Part shown: positions 24,011 to 32,693 of the stretch, in pieces
Layout: each line of letters opens with the position of its first letter
Position numbering within the stretch: position 1 is the stretch's first letter
From: Congregibacter brevis
GTDB lineage: Bacteria; Pseudomonadota; Gammaproteobacteria; Pseudomonadales; Halieaceae
DNA length: 64,000 nt
Reading direction: 5' to 3'
NCBI RefSeq assembly: GCF_045689245.1
Contig: NZ_CP136865.1
Location: forward strand, 3,534,001 to 3,598,000
Notes under the pieces: model-generated
The model's input: the letters and a program-made list of their open reading frames with translations, nothing else
What the model was told of the DNA's origin: nothing
The model's database searches: none
Made by a program: the position numbers and the translations under genes

Positions 24011-25105
24011 ATGAAGTATGTAGGCAGTCCAGATTTTGATCACGCCCAGAGGGGAAGTATCGGCGTGCTCGTTACAAATCTGGGCACTCCTCAGGCTCCC
24101 GAAAAAACGGCACTTCGCCCCTATCTGAAACAGTTTCTCTCGGACCCTCGAGTCGTCGAAGTTCCCAGATTGCTGTGGTGGTTCATTCTCAACGGCATCA
24201 TTCTTAATGTTCGGCCCGCGCGATCGGCTGAAGCTTATCGCACGGTCTGGACTGAGGAAGGCTCACCCCTGCTGATCCATACGCGTAACCAGGCCCTAGA
24301 GCTGCAAAAAAGACTTAACGCGGAGCATGACGGTGAAGTGATCGTGGACTTCGCTATGCGCTACGGACAGCCATCCATCGCTAACGCGCTACAGTCACTT
24401 ATGGACCGTGGGGCCCGTCAGCTGGTGGTACTCCCACTCTACCCCCAATACAGCGGCCCTACAGGGGGGTCGACCTTTGATGCCGTTGCAGAAGACTTTA
24501 GCAAGAGGCGCTGGATTCCAGACTTCCAGTTTGTTGCCAATTACCACGATAAAGCAGGCTACATTAGCGCGGTTGCTGACAGTATTCGACAGCATTGGAA
24601 AGCTCACGGTCGCGCTGAGAAGCTTCTGTTTTCCTATCACGGAGAGCCCCGACGCTATCTCGACGAGGGCGACCCCTATCACTGTCATTGCCACAAGACC
24701 ACAAGGCTGGTCGCAGAAGAATTAGGGCTATCGGAAGACGAGTACCTAAGCGCGTTTCAGTCGCGATTCGGGCGTGAGGAGTGGCTGAAGCCCTACACCG
24801 ATCACACCCTTCGGGAAATGGCCGGTAGCGGCATCCGTTCGGTACAGGTCGTATGCCCGGGGTTTTCCGCAGACTGCCTCGAGACCATAGAAGAAATTGG
24901 CGAAGAGAATCGAGACTACTTCCTCGAGGCCGGGGGGGAGCGTTACGAGTACATCCCCTGCTTAAACTCCAGTGATGGGCATATAGACTTTCTGACCGAC
25001 CTGGTGAACGAGCGCATAAGTGCCTGGCTAAGCGCAAAGTCTTCTGGAGCAGCGGCTCCTACAGCGACTATGGCCGACGCCATGAAGGCGCGTTCAGCGG
25101 CCTGA
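24011..25105 (+). CDS. hemH: Ferrochelatase
   Basis: 364 residues from the ATG at 24011; an in-frame ATG at 23918 adds no family sequence. Family segments are IGVLVTNLGTPQAPE, RYGQPSIANALQSLMDRGAR, LPLYPQYSGPTGGSTFDAV, the metal-site histidine in SYHGEPRRYLDEGDPYHCHC, and VCPGFSADCLETIEEIGEEN with its conserved acidic residues. It inserts Fe(II) into protoporphyrin IX as the last step of haem synthesis, at the inner face of the membrane. It overlaps the convergent ZIP transporter gene by 12 bp. The ribosome-binding site is weak. Confidence 0.95.
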   Translation: MKYVGSPDFDHAQRGSIGVLVTNLGTPQAPEKTALRPYLKQFLSDPRVVEVPRLLWWFILNGIILNVRPARSAEAYRTVWTEEGSPLLIHTRNQALELQKRLNAEHDGEVIVDFAMRYGQPSIANALQSLMDRGARQLVVLPLYPQYSGPTGGSTFDAVAEDFSKRRWIPDFQFVANYHDKAGYISAVADSIRQHWKAHGRAEKLLFSYHGEPRRYLDEGDPYHCHCHKTTRLVAEELGLSEDEYLSAFQSRFGREEWLKPYTDHTLREMAGSGIRSVQVVCPGFSADCLETIEEIGEENRDYFLEAGGERYEYIPCLNSSDGHIDFLTDLVNERISAWLSAKSSGAAAPTATMADAMKARSAA

Positions 25106-25996
25106 CGATAAGGCCGTGGGTAGCGTGTGCGTATGGTCCGGTGTCGAGTTAGCCATTCCGTAAGCCAGCAAAATCCCTAACAAAAAGACTGCAGTTAACT
25201 TCACCCGGTCATGGCTATGAAACTGCACTTCCGGCAGAAGGTCACTCAAGGCAATACACACAAAAGCGCCGGCGGAGAACGCGAGCGCTGACGCGATGAC
25301 AACTTCCGCACTAGTACCGAGATGAGCGGCGTAAAAATAAAACAAAACTGCCCCCAAAGGACAGACAAAGGCGAATAGCAGGTTCGCCTTGGATTGCGCC
25401 GAGGCTGTGGTATCGGACGCTTTCATAAGCCCGACGATGGACATCGCGTCGAGCGGTTTATGTAACAGAATGGCCAAAAACACACCAAAGCCAACAAGTT
25501 GCTGCTCATGCCCATGGGAGGCTGACAGAAGTGCTGCTCCCAGAGCTATGCCGTCAATAAACGTGTGAAACGTTAGCCCCGTCAAAACGCCCTTCCAACT
25601 AACACCGGGCGGAACAATAGGCTTCGGGCTTTCATCCGTCGCCAAGGAGTGCGTATGCGCATGATCGTGTTCTTGGTCGTGATCACACGAAGCCTGAGCT
25701 TCGGTCGGGAACTCTGGTTGATGAAAATGCAGCATACGAAGCATTAGCAGCATCACAATGAGTCCTAGCATCGTCCAGGACATCACGGTCGTCAGCCCAT
25801 GGTCAATACCAAGAGTTAGAACGGCGTGAGGCAAGAGATGGAAGAACGCTACCCCCAGCATCAAGCCCGACACCAGGCTCATCGCCAACTGCGTTCGCGT
25901 GTGCGTCATCACAACACGCTGGGTCAAAGCTCCGCCGGCCAGCGAAAAAACGATCAGAGCTGTTCCATAGGCGACAAGTAGAAGCATGGGAGACAT
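25094..25996 (-). CDS. ZIP-family metal transporter
   Basis: 300 residues with about eight hydrophobic segments. A histidine-rich cytoplasmic loop (HDQEHDHAHTHS, 105-116) lies between segments 3 and 4, and the ZIP signature HTFIDGIALGAAL begins at 144, with HKPLDAMSIVGL in the next helix. ZIP proteins carry zinc or other divalent metals into the cytoplasm. Its ATG overlaps the proB stop by one base (TGATG), so translation is coupled, although no functional link to proline synthesis is evident. M4 at 25987 is an alternative start. Confidence 0.88.
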   Translation of the reverse strand: MSPMLLLVAYGTALIVFSLAGGALTQRVVMTHTRTQLAMSLVSGLMLGVAFFHLLPHAVLTLGIDHGLTTVMSWTMLGLIVMLLMLRMLHFHQPEFPTEAQASCDHDQEHDHAHTHSLATDESPKPIVPPGVSWKGVLTGLTFHTFIDGIALGAALLSASHGHEQQLVGFGVFLAILLHKPLDAMSIVGLMKASDTTASAQSKANLLFAFVCPLGAVLFYFYAAHLGTSAEVVIASALAFSAGAFVCIALSDLLPEVQFHSHDRVKLTAVFLLGILLAYGMANSTPDHTHTLPTALSSGR

Positions 25997-27123
25997 CAGA
26001 GCAGCACCAAATTATCGCGATGAATCAACTCCGGCTCACCACCGTAACCAAGGATCTCAGCGATTTTCTTCGAGCTCAGCCCTTTTATTTGACCCACCTC
26101 TTCAGCGCTGTAATTGCTCAAGCCTCGGGCAACCTCCCTGCCCTGCTGATCGCGGCACAGGAGCACATCACCCCGAGAAAATTCGCCACTCACGGATCTA
26201 ACTCCCACGGGAAGCAAGCTGCGACCCGAGGTTTTCAACACCTTAACGGCACCGTCATCAATCTCTATAACGCCCCGAAAAGTCACGAGACTCGCCAACC
26301 ACTGTCTTCGGGCATTTTCAGGGGCGCTTCCACTTTCCAGCCAAGTGCCGAGAGGCTCGCCCGTGGCAAGACGGCTAAGCGGCTTTACCTCACGCCCACT
26401 CAAAATCACAGTCTCTGTACCGGAGCGTGCGGCCAGGCGTGCTGCTCGAAGTTTGGTCATCATTCCGCCGCGCCCTAAAGCACCTCCAGTACCTGCCACG
26501 GCATCAAGGCTTGGATCATCAGCCCGAGCATGCTGAATTAGCTTCGCCTGCGGGTGTGTCCTGGGATCTGCGTCAAAAAGCCCGTCTTGATCGGTCAGCA
26601 GGACCAGCACATCAGCATCGACAAGGTTTGCTACCAGTGCAGCCAGCGTGTCGTTGTCTCCAAACCGAATCTCATCGGTCACCACGGTATCGTTCTCGTT
26701 GATGACCGGTACCACCCCATGGGATAGCAGTGTCTTTAACGCTGCGCGTGCGTTGAGATAGCGATCTCTTGCGAATACGTCGTCGTGACCCAAAAGAATC
26801 TGCGCCACCATCAGCCCATTGGCGGCGAAAGCCTCTTCATAACGACGAAGCAACGCCGACTGACCCACCGCTGCCGCGGCCTGTAACTCATGGAGCTCAG
26901 TAGGTCGCTCGGTAGCGCCAAGACGTAACAAACCGGCCGCGACGGCCCCGCTGCTTACCAGCAGAACCTCGCAGTTCCTCTCCCGCAGTTCAACCAACTG
27001 CGCAACCAGCCCTTTGATAATGGCCTCATCGATACTTCGGCCATCATCGGTTAGTAATGCGCTACCAACCTTGATAACCCAGCGCTTCGCAGACGCTGCC
27101 CAATGGCGTGCCTCGACGCTCAC
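25996..27123 (-). CDS. proB: Glutamate 5-kinase
   Basis: 375 residues with the amino acid kinase domain (WVIKVGSALLTDDG; VLLVSSGAVAAGLLRLG; NENDTVVTDEIRFGDNDTLA; GTGGALGRGGMMTKLRAARL) and a C-terminal PUA domain from about 280. It phosphorylates glutamate in the first step of proline synthesis and is usually feedback-inhibited by proline. The start is GTG and overlaps the obgE stop by 4 bp. The rplU-rpmA-obgE-proB order is common in gammaproteobacteria. Confidence 0.95.
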   Translation of the reverse strand: MSVEARHWAASAKRWVIKVGSALLTDDGRSIDEAIIKGLVAQLVELRERNCEVLLVSSGAVAAGLLRLGATERPTELHELQAAAAVGQSALLRRYEEAFAANGLMVAQILLGHDDVFARDRYLNARAALKTLLSHGVVPVINENDTVVTDEIRFGDNDTLAALVANLVDADVLVLLTDQDGLFDADPRTHPQAKLIQHARADDPSLDAVAGTGGALGRGGMMTKLRAARLAARSGTETVILSGREVKPLSRLATGEPLGTWLESGSAPENARRQWLASLVTFRGVIEIDDGAVKVLKTSGRSLLPVGVRSVSGEFSRGDVLLCRDQQGREVARGLSNYSAEEVGQIKGLSSKKIAEILGYGGEPELIHRDNLVLL

Positions 27124-28304
27124 GGCGCGTACTCAATCTCCACATCATGGTCGTCGTCATCATCTTCGGAACCAGATTCTTCTTCACCCCGGCGTCGGGA
27201 CCGAAGAAGATTGACCCGCTCACGCGCTTCTTCTTGCATCGCATGCTGCGCTTCGCGCTCCGCGACCACTAACTCCGGATCCTCGGCTTCCTCCTCGGCA
27301 CAGCGCTCGAGGTAGTCCATCATGTCCTGACACAAGCGATCGGTACCGTCGTGAGCGAGCGCAGAAATCGTGTAAACCGGCGCCTCCCACTGCAAGGTGT
27401 CAATAATCTCAGCTTGAATTGCCTCCACCGTTTCGTCGTCAATAAGATCTGTCTTATTCAAGACGAGCCAGCGCTCTCGCGCGGCGAGTGTGGGGCTGAA
27501 TCGTTCCAGCTCGCGAACAATGGATGCGGCGCTCTGTGCGGGGTCACTGCCATCCATGGGCGCCACGTCGACCAGATGCAGCAATATTCGATTGCGGGTG
27601 AGATGTTTTAGAAACCGAATTCCCAAGCCCGCGCCGTCTGAAGCACCTTCAATCAAGCCAGGAATATCCGCGACCACAAAGCTTCGTAGAGCATCAACTT
27701 TGACGACGCCTAACTGTGGAACCAGGGTAGTAAACGGATAATCAGCCACTCTCGGCCGCGCCGCTGATACTGAACGGATGAATGTTGACTTCCCGGCGTT
27801 GGGCAGGCCCAACAAGCCCACGTCAGCGAGTACGTTTAGCTCAAGCTTAAGCGCACGCTGCTCGCCCTCACTACCAGAGCTGGTCTGCTGGGGAGCACGA
27901 TTAACGGAAGACTTAAAACGCGTGTTTCCCAAGCCGTGAAATCCACCCTGAGCAACCAGCAGGCGATCACCCACTGCCACCAAATCCCCGAGAGTTTCTC
28001 CACTATCTTCATCAAGAACCGTGGTACCCACAGGCACCGGCAATTCCAGGTCATCTCCACCCGCGCCGGTACAGTTGCGACTGCGGCCCTTTTGGCCATT
28101 CTCGGCCCGGTAGACTCGCTGAAAGCGGTAGTCAACCATGGTATTGAGGCCCTGATCAGCAACCAGGTACACACTCCCTCCGTCGCCACCATCTCCGCCG
28201 TCAGGACCACCGCGTTCTACATATTTCTCACGCCTGAAACTCAGGCAGCCGTTACCACCGTTGCCGGCGAAGACGCGAATACTGGCTTCATCTACGAATT
28301 TCAT
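27120..28304 (-). CDS. obgE: GTPase ObgE/CgtA
   Basis: 394 residues. The glycine-rich Obg fold (1-158; FAGNGGNGCLSFRREKYVER) precedes a G domain with GLPNAGKSTFI (P-loop), DIPGLIEGASDG (switch II/G3) and VLNKTDL (G4). The tail ends in a run of acidic residues, as in E. coli ObgE. It binds the large ribosomal subunit and links its assembly to growth and stress. A terminator and 97 bp separate it from rpmA, so it probably has its own promoter as well as readthrough. Confidence 0.95.
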   Translation of the reverse strand: MKFVDEASIRVFAGNGGNGCLSFRREKYVERGGPDGGDGGDGGSVYLVADQGLNTMVDYRFQRVYRAENGQKGRSRNCTGAGGDDLELPVPVGTTVLDEDSGETLGDLVAVGDRLLVAQGGFHGLGNTRFKSSVNRAPQQTSSGSEGEQRALKLELNVLADVGLLGLPNAGKSTFIRSVSAARPRVADYPFTTLVPQLGVVKVDALRSFVVADIPGLIEGASDGAGLGIRFLKHLTRNRILLHLVDVAPMDGSDPAQSAASIVRELERFSPTLAARERWLVLNKTDLIDDETVEAIQAEIIDTLQWEAPVYTISALAHDGTDRLCQDMMDYLERCAEEEAEDPELVVAEREAQHAMQEEARERVNLLRSRRRGEEESGSEDDDDDHDVEIEYAP

Positions 28305-28401
28305 GGTTGCATTCTATCTTGCGTTGGACCGGGCTGGAGCATCGGTCAAAACATCTGTCATATCAGCGCACGGTCGAAGCGAACGAGTATAAGTGACAGA
28401 C

Positions 28402-28432
28402 AAAAAAAAGCCCCGGATGAAACCGGGGCTTC
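28402..28432 (-). terminator. Rho-independent terminator after rpmA
   Basis: On the minus strand an 8-bp stem AGCCCCGG/CCGGGGCT with a TTTCAT loop is followed by an unbroken T run. It lies 22 bp after the rpmA stop and before obgE, so it ends or attenuates the rplU-rpmA transcript. Confidence 0.9.
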
Positions 28433-28454
28433 TCACTACGCTAACGGTATCGCC

Positions 28455-28712
28455 TTAGGCGCCAACGATGCGTACGAACTTGCGATTCTTGTTGCCGCGA
28501 GTGATGAACTCAACCTTGCCTTCGATAGTCGCAAACAAAGTGTGGTCCTTGCCCAAACGCACATTTTCTCCAGCGTGGAAACGCGTTCCGCGCTGACGAA
28601 CGATGATGTTACCGGCCTTAACCTGCTCGCCACCAAAGCGCTTTACGCCGAGACGCTTGGCATTTGAATCACGACCGTTACGAGTACTACCGCCTGCTTT
28701 CTTGTGTGCCAT
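28455..28712 (-). CDS. rpmA: 50S ribosomal protein L27
   Basis: 85 residues, the usual length. AHKKAGGSTRNGRDSNAKRL and the glycine-rich GNIIVRQRGTRFHAGENV are the family signature. The N-terminus reaches the peptidyl transferase centre, and no cleavable extension of the Firmicutes type is present. It lies 12 bp after rplU. Confidence 0.98.
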   Translation of the reverse strand: MAHKKAGGSTRNGRDSNAKRLGVKRFGGEQVKAGNIIVRQRGTRFHAGENVRLGKDHTLFATIEGKVEFITRGNKNRKFVRIVGA

Positions 28713-28724
28713 TTGTCAGTCTCC

Positions 28725-29033
28725 TTACGCGCTGATGCCGGTGATACGAACTTCAGTGAACCACTGACGATGTCCTGTCTCTCTGCGGTAGTGCTTACGT
28801 CGATTGAACTTGACGATCTTCACCTTCGCGTGGCGACCTTGGGTAACGACTTCTGCCGTTACTTTCGCGCCCTCAACCAAAGGTGTTCCTACCTGCATAT
28901 TGTCGCCGCCTACCATCAACACTCGATCGAATTCGATGGTGTCGCCGGTAGCCGCTTCAATCTTTTCAAGCTTGAGGGACTCACCCTCGGAAACACGGTG
29001 CTGTTTGCCACCACTTTCTATAACTGCGTACAT
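28725..29033 (-). CDS. rplU: 50S ribosomal protein L21
   Basis: 102 residues from the ATG at 29033 (MYAVIESGGKQHRVSEGESL), close to the E. coli length; the frame is open 36 bases further up but that part is not conserved. A GGAGAAGGAAG purine run precedes the start. It binds 23S rRNA near L20. First gene of rplU-rpmA. Confidence 0.97.
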   Translation of the reverse strand: MYAVIESGGKQHRVSEGESLKLEKIEAATGDTIEFDRVLMVGGDNMQVGTPLVEGAKVTAEVVTQGRHAKVKIVKFNRRKHYRRETGHRQWFTEVRITGISA

Positions 29034-29436
29034 CTTCCTTCTCCATTGTTCGCCCTCCCGCAAATTCACGAAAAACCGACGTCTGCTGCGAATCGCTGGC
29101 CTTTGGGACCACGCTCATAGCGTTAGTGACAATCGGCGACACTGTTCTCACAGTGGGCAGGGATGGGCACAAGTATCTGTATTTGAACGAGTTTTCTCTC
29201 TTGCGTGCGAAACAACTCATCAACCCAAAAGCTTTGTTGAACACCACGGTGCCAATCACAGAACTTTGGGGCGCGAGATTGTACTCAAAAGGCACTCCAA
29301 GCTCAAGGAGCATTTAACGCAACATAGAGGCGCAGGAGCCAGCTTTTGACCAAGCCCTGAGCTTCGAATCCTTGACACTATCGCGGGCTACACCTAGCAT
29401 CCGCGACCAATTCCCGGGGTCAAGGTTCTACCCACC
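29034..29436. other. Divergent spacer between rplU and ispB
   Basis: No gene is supported. It holds a good ispB promoter at 29372-29400 and an exact inverted repeat CACTGT-TCTC-ACAGTG at 29140-29155, about 107 bp before the rplU start. That repeat could lie in the rplU leader or promoter. I could not place the rplU promoter with confidence. Confidence 0.6.
29372..29400 (+). promoter_or_regulatory. Sigma-70 promoter of ispB
   Basis: TTGACA at 29372-29377 is a perfect -35 box. After 17 bases comes TAGCAT at 29395-29400 as -10. The start near 29407 lies 30 bp before the ispB ATG at 29437. Confidence 0.75.
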
Positions 29437-30399
29437 ATGCAAGAAGTCCGCGCAGTCGTTCGCGCAGAGCTAGACGCGGTCAACGCTGTGATTATCGACC
29501 AGCTGCGTTCTGACGTAGAAATGGTCGAAAACGTCGGCCAGTACATTGTTGACGCTGGCGGAAAACGTCTCCGTCCGGTGCTGGCGCTGTTGTCTTCTGC
29601 CGCGTTGGGAGGCATAAGCGACCTACAAGTTCGCTTTGCTGCGGTGGTCGAGTTCATCCACACCGCAACCTTACTCCATGATGACGTCGTCGATGTATCT
29701 GAACTGCGTCGTGGCCGCCCCACTGCCAACAGTACCTTTGGAAACGCGCCTAGCGTACTCGTCGGGGACTTTCTTTACACCCGTGCATTCCAGCTCATGG
29801 TCGCCCTGGGCAACCATGAGCTACTTAAAATGATGGCGGACACCACGAACACTATCGCTGCAGGAGAGGTATTACAGCTTATCCGTGCGGGCGACCCGGC
29901 AACCAGTGAAGCCCAGTACTACGACGTCATCGATCGTAAGACCGCGGCTTTATTCGCCGCCGGATGTGAAGGCGCAGCCTTGCTCGCAGGAGCGGATGCT
30001 CAAAAGGTGGAACAACTGGGTGTTTACGGCCGCAATATTGGTATCGCGTTTCAAATTGTCGATGACTTGCTGGACTACGAAGGCGACCCGGAGATCACTG
30101 GAAAGAACGTGGGAGATGATCTTGCTGAAGGTAAGCCTACCCTGCCGCTGATTCACGTTATGCGTGAGGGCAGTAAGGTACAAGCCAGCATGGTGCGGGA
30201 CGCTATTCAGGCGAAGGATAGAGAAAAGCTTCCGGAGATCATCCAAGCAGTGAAAGACTGCGGCAGTCTCGATTACACACGACATGCAGCTATTGAGTGT
30301 CGCGACAAAGCCCTTGATGCCCTGGTGGATTTCCCAGAATCACCCGCGAAGGATGCTCTGGTCCGCCTCGCAAAGCTCTCCCTCGAGCGCTCACACTAG
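29437..30399 (+). CDS. ispB: Polyprenyl (octaprenyl) diphosphate synthase
   Basis: 320 residues, close to E. coli IspB. The first aspartate-rich motif is HDDVVD (DDVVD at 82-86) with RRGRPTANS after it; the second is FQIVDDLLDYEGD (DDLLD at 209-213). AGGKRLRPVL near 40 binds diphosphate. It builds the long prenyl chain of ubiquinone; chain length cannot be fixed from sequence. Divergent from rplU, as in E. coli, and convergent with the phosphomannomutase gene. Confidence 0.94.
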   Translation: MQEVRAVVRAELDAVNAVIIDQLRSDVEMVENVGQYIVDAGGKRLRPVLALLSSAALGGISDLQVRFAAVVEFIHTATLLHDDVVDVSELRRGRPTANSTFGNAPSVLVGDFLYTRAFQLMVALGNHELLKMMADTTNTIAAGEVLQLIRAGDPATSEAQYYDVIDRKTAALFAAGCEGAALLAGADAQKVEQLGVYGRNIGIAFQIVDDLLDYEGDPEITGKNVGDDLAEGKPTLPLIHVMREGSKVQASMVRDAIQAKDREKLPEIIQAVKDCGSLDYTRHAAIECRDKALDALVDFPESPAKDALVRLAKLSLERSH

Positions 30400-30423
30400 A
30401 GTACGCCAAGCACCGGGCACAGA

Positions 30424-31776
30424 TCAGTTCGCGTCGATGAGTGCCAGTAATTCCTGAGTTTTCGCTTCCATCAACGCAACGTCTCCCCGAGACTCTACGT
30501 TGAGCCGTACAAGAGGCTCGGTGTTGGACATGCGCAGATTGAAGCGCCACTCGGCGAATTCGAAACTAAGTCCATCAACGGTCTCAAACGCCTCGGCGGA
30601 CTCTGCATACTGCGCTTCCACCCTTGCTAAAACCTCCGCAGGATCATCGATAGAGCGGTTAATCTCGCCACTGCAGGGATAAGCCGCCATACGTTCTTGG
30701 ACCATCGCTGCAAGAGACTGATCTCGAGCGCTGATTAGGTCGGCCACGAGAAGCCAGGGAATCATCCCGCTATCGCAGTAAGCAAAATCACGGAAATAGT
30801 GATGGGCACTCATCTCACCGCCATAAATCGCGTTCTCAAGGCGCATTCGTTCCTTGATAAAAGCGTGGCCTGTTTTACTCTGCACTGCCCGGCCACCCAG
30901 CTCATCGACCACCGCTCGAGTGTTCCACGTAAGGCGGGGGTCATGCACTACCGGCTCCCCCGGATTACGCTTGAGAAACGCTTCCGCGAGGAGGCCCACC
31001 AGGTAATATCCTTCGACGAAGCGACCGCTAGCATCAAAAAAGAAACAGCGGTCAAAGTCACCGTCCCAGGCAATACCCAAGTCTGCTCCGTGCTCGCGAA
31101 CCGCTGCGATAACCGGCTCGCGGTTCTCCTCGATCATCGGGTTAGGAACGCCATTAGGGAAGTTACCATCGGGAGCATGGTGCAACTTAATGAACTCAAA
31201 CGGCAGATGGGGCTCGAGGAGATCCACCACCTTCCCAGCCCCGCCATTGCCGGCTTCTACAACGATTTTCAGGGGCTTCAAATTTGGCACATCCACGTAG
31301 CTCAAAAGATGCGCTACGTAGGCCTCTTCAGTGTTAAGAGGCTTGAGCTCTCCTCGGGTGTCTGCAGCTATAAACTCATTTTTCTCTGCCAGCGCTTTGA
31401 TGTCGAAAAGACCCGTGTCTCCCGAGATAGGCTTAGAGCCCTCGCGCACAAACTTCATCCCGTTGTAATCCTTTGGATTGTGGCTTGCAGTGACGGCAAT
31501 ACCGCCGTCCATATCCGCGTGATGCGTCGCAAAGTAGATTTCTTCCGTACCGCAAAGACCGATGTCGTAAACGTCCACACCCTGAGAAAGAAGACCGTCG
31601 GTAAGGGCTGCCTTTATCGCGGGACTACTAAGACGGATATCGTGACCCACGACTACCTTCTTCGGCTTGATGACCTCTGCGTAAGCGCAGCCAATACGCC
31701 GAGCGATGTCTTCATTCAGCTGACCGGGAACCTGACCACGAACGTCATAGGCTTTAAAACAGGTGATTTCGTCCAT
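30424..31776 (-). CDS. Phosphomannomutase (CpsG/ManB type)
   Basis: 450 residues from the ATG at 31776 (MDEITCFKAYDVRG), which aligns with E. coli CpsG. A TTG at 31788 overlapping the galU stop is possible but less likely. Ser in GIAVTASHNPKDYNGMK is the phosphorylated active-site residue; AWDGDFDRCFFFD is the metal loop, GGEMSAHHYF the sugar-binding loop and RMSNTEPLVRLNVES the phosphate loop. It interconverts mannose-6- and mannose-1-phosphate, feeding the GDP-mannose enzyme encoded nearby. It follows galU with a gap of 8 bp. Confidence 0.92.
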   Translation of the reverse strand: MDEITCFKAYDVRGQVPGQLNEDIARRIGCAYAEVIKPKKVVVGHDIRLSSPAIKAALTDGLLSQGVDVYDIGLCGTEEIYFATHHADMDGGIAVTASHNPKDYNGMKFVREGSKPISGDTGLFDIKALAEKNEFIAADTRGELKPLNTEEAYVAHLLSYVDVPNLKPLKIVVEAGNGGAGKVVDLLEPHLPFEFIKLHHAPDGNFPNGVPNPMIEENREPVIAAVREHGADLGIAWDGDFDRCFFFDASGRFVEGYYLVGLLAEAFLKRNPGEPVVHDPRLTWNTRAVVDELGGRAVQSKTGHAFIKERMRLENAIYGGEMSAHHYFRDFAYCDSGMIPWLLVADLISARDQSLAAMVQERMAAYPCSGEINRSIDDPAEVLARVEAQYAESAEAFETVDGLSFEFAEWRFNLRMSNTEPLVRLNVESRGDVALMEAKTQELLALIDAN

Positions 31777-31784
31777 AGTGCCGC

Positions 31785-32615
31785 TCAATTCTCTTTGAGA
31801 TAGTGGTTCTCGTACATGTGATTTGTCGCTTCTACAAAGCCCGGGACGCTACCGCAGTCAAAACGGCGACCTTTAAACTTGTACGCCATGACGCAGCCGC
31901 GGTCCGCCTGAATCTGCAGCGCATCCGTGATCTGCACTTCACCGTTTGCACCGGGCGGTGTCTCGCGAATGATGTCAAAAATATCCGGTGTAAGAATGTA
32001 GCGCCCGATAATTGCAAGATTGGACGGCGCCTCTTCTGCACTCGGTTTTTCAACCATCTTGTCGACGCGATAGATACCATCCTTAAGGGACTCTCCGGCA
32101 ATCACTCCGTATTTGTGAACTTCATCAGCAGGCACTTCCATGATGGCGACAATGGAGCAGCGAAACTGGTTGTAAAGTTCGGCCATCTGCGCGAGCACTC
32201 CAGGCCCGTCGTTGATGCACAGATCATCGGACAGCACCACACCAAAAGGCTCGCTACCGATAAGGGTTTCACCAGTGAGAATGGCATGGCCCAGGCCTTT
32301 CATTTCTCTTTGACGAACCATCGTGAAAACACCTTGCTCAAGCACGTTGCGAATACCGTCCAAATAACCTTCTTTTGACGTACCGCTGATCTGGTGCTCT
32401 AGCTCGTAGCTGATATCAAAGTGATCGGTGATCGCACGTTTGCCGCGGCCTGTAACCATCGCGCAGGTCGTCATGCCGGCCTCAATCGCTTCCTCAACAC
32501 CGTACTGAACGAGCGGCTTGTTTACGATGGGGAGCATTTCCTTAGGCATACTTTTGGTAGCCGGAAGGAACCGCGTGCCGTAGCCCGCCACAGGAAACAT
32601 ACACTTATTGATCAC
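31785..32615 (-). CDS. galU: UTP-glucose-1-phosphate uridylyltransferase
   Basis: 276 residues. GYGTRFLPATKSMPKEMLPI is the nucleotide-binding and catalytic N-terminus; GLGHAILTGETLIG, FGVVLSDDLC and VDKMVEKPSAEEAPSNLAI follow as in GalU. It makes UDP-glucose for cell-surface polysaccharide. It lies between manC-like and cpsG-like genes, so the three together supply UDP-glucose and GDP-mannose. Confidence 0.95.
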   Translation of the reverse strand: MINKCMFPVAGYGTRFLPATKSMPKEMLPIVNKPLVQYGVEEAIEAGMTTCAMVTGRGKRAITDHFDISYELEHQISGTSKEGYLDGIRNVLEQGVFTMVRQREMKGLGHAILTGETLIGSEPFGVVLSDDLCINDGPGVLAQMAELYNQFRCSIVAIMEVPADEVHKYGVIAGESLKDGIYRVDKMVEKPSAEEAPSNLAIIGRYILTPDIFDIIRETPPGANGEVQITDALQIQADRGCVMAYKFKGRRFDCGSVPGFVEATNHMYENHYLKEN

Positions 32616-32693
32616 GACAAACTCCTGTTGTACTGAGTGGTATACATGGAACAGTTTGAGCGGCTTTAAACAACACTAAGGCCACGGGTTAAA

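Noticed and set aside
28981..29313. 110-residue minus-strand frame upstream of rplU
   Set aside because: It overlaps the rplU start in another frame and shows no family match or ribosome-binding site.
30799..31803. 334-residue open frame on the plus strand opposite the phosphomannomutase gene
   Set aside because: No family resemblance, no ribosome-binding site, and the opposite frame is a well-conserved enzyme.
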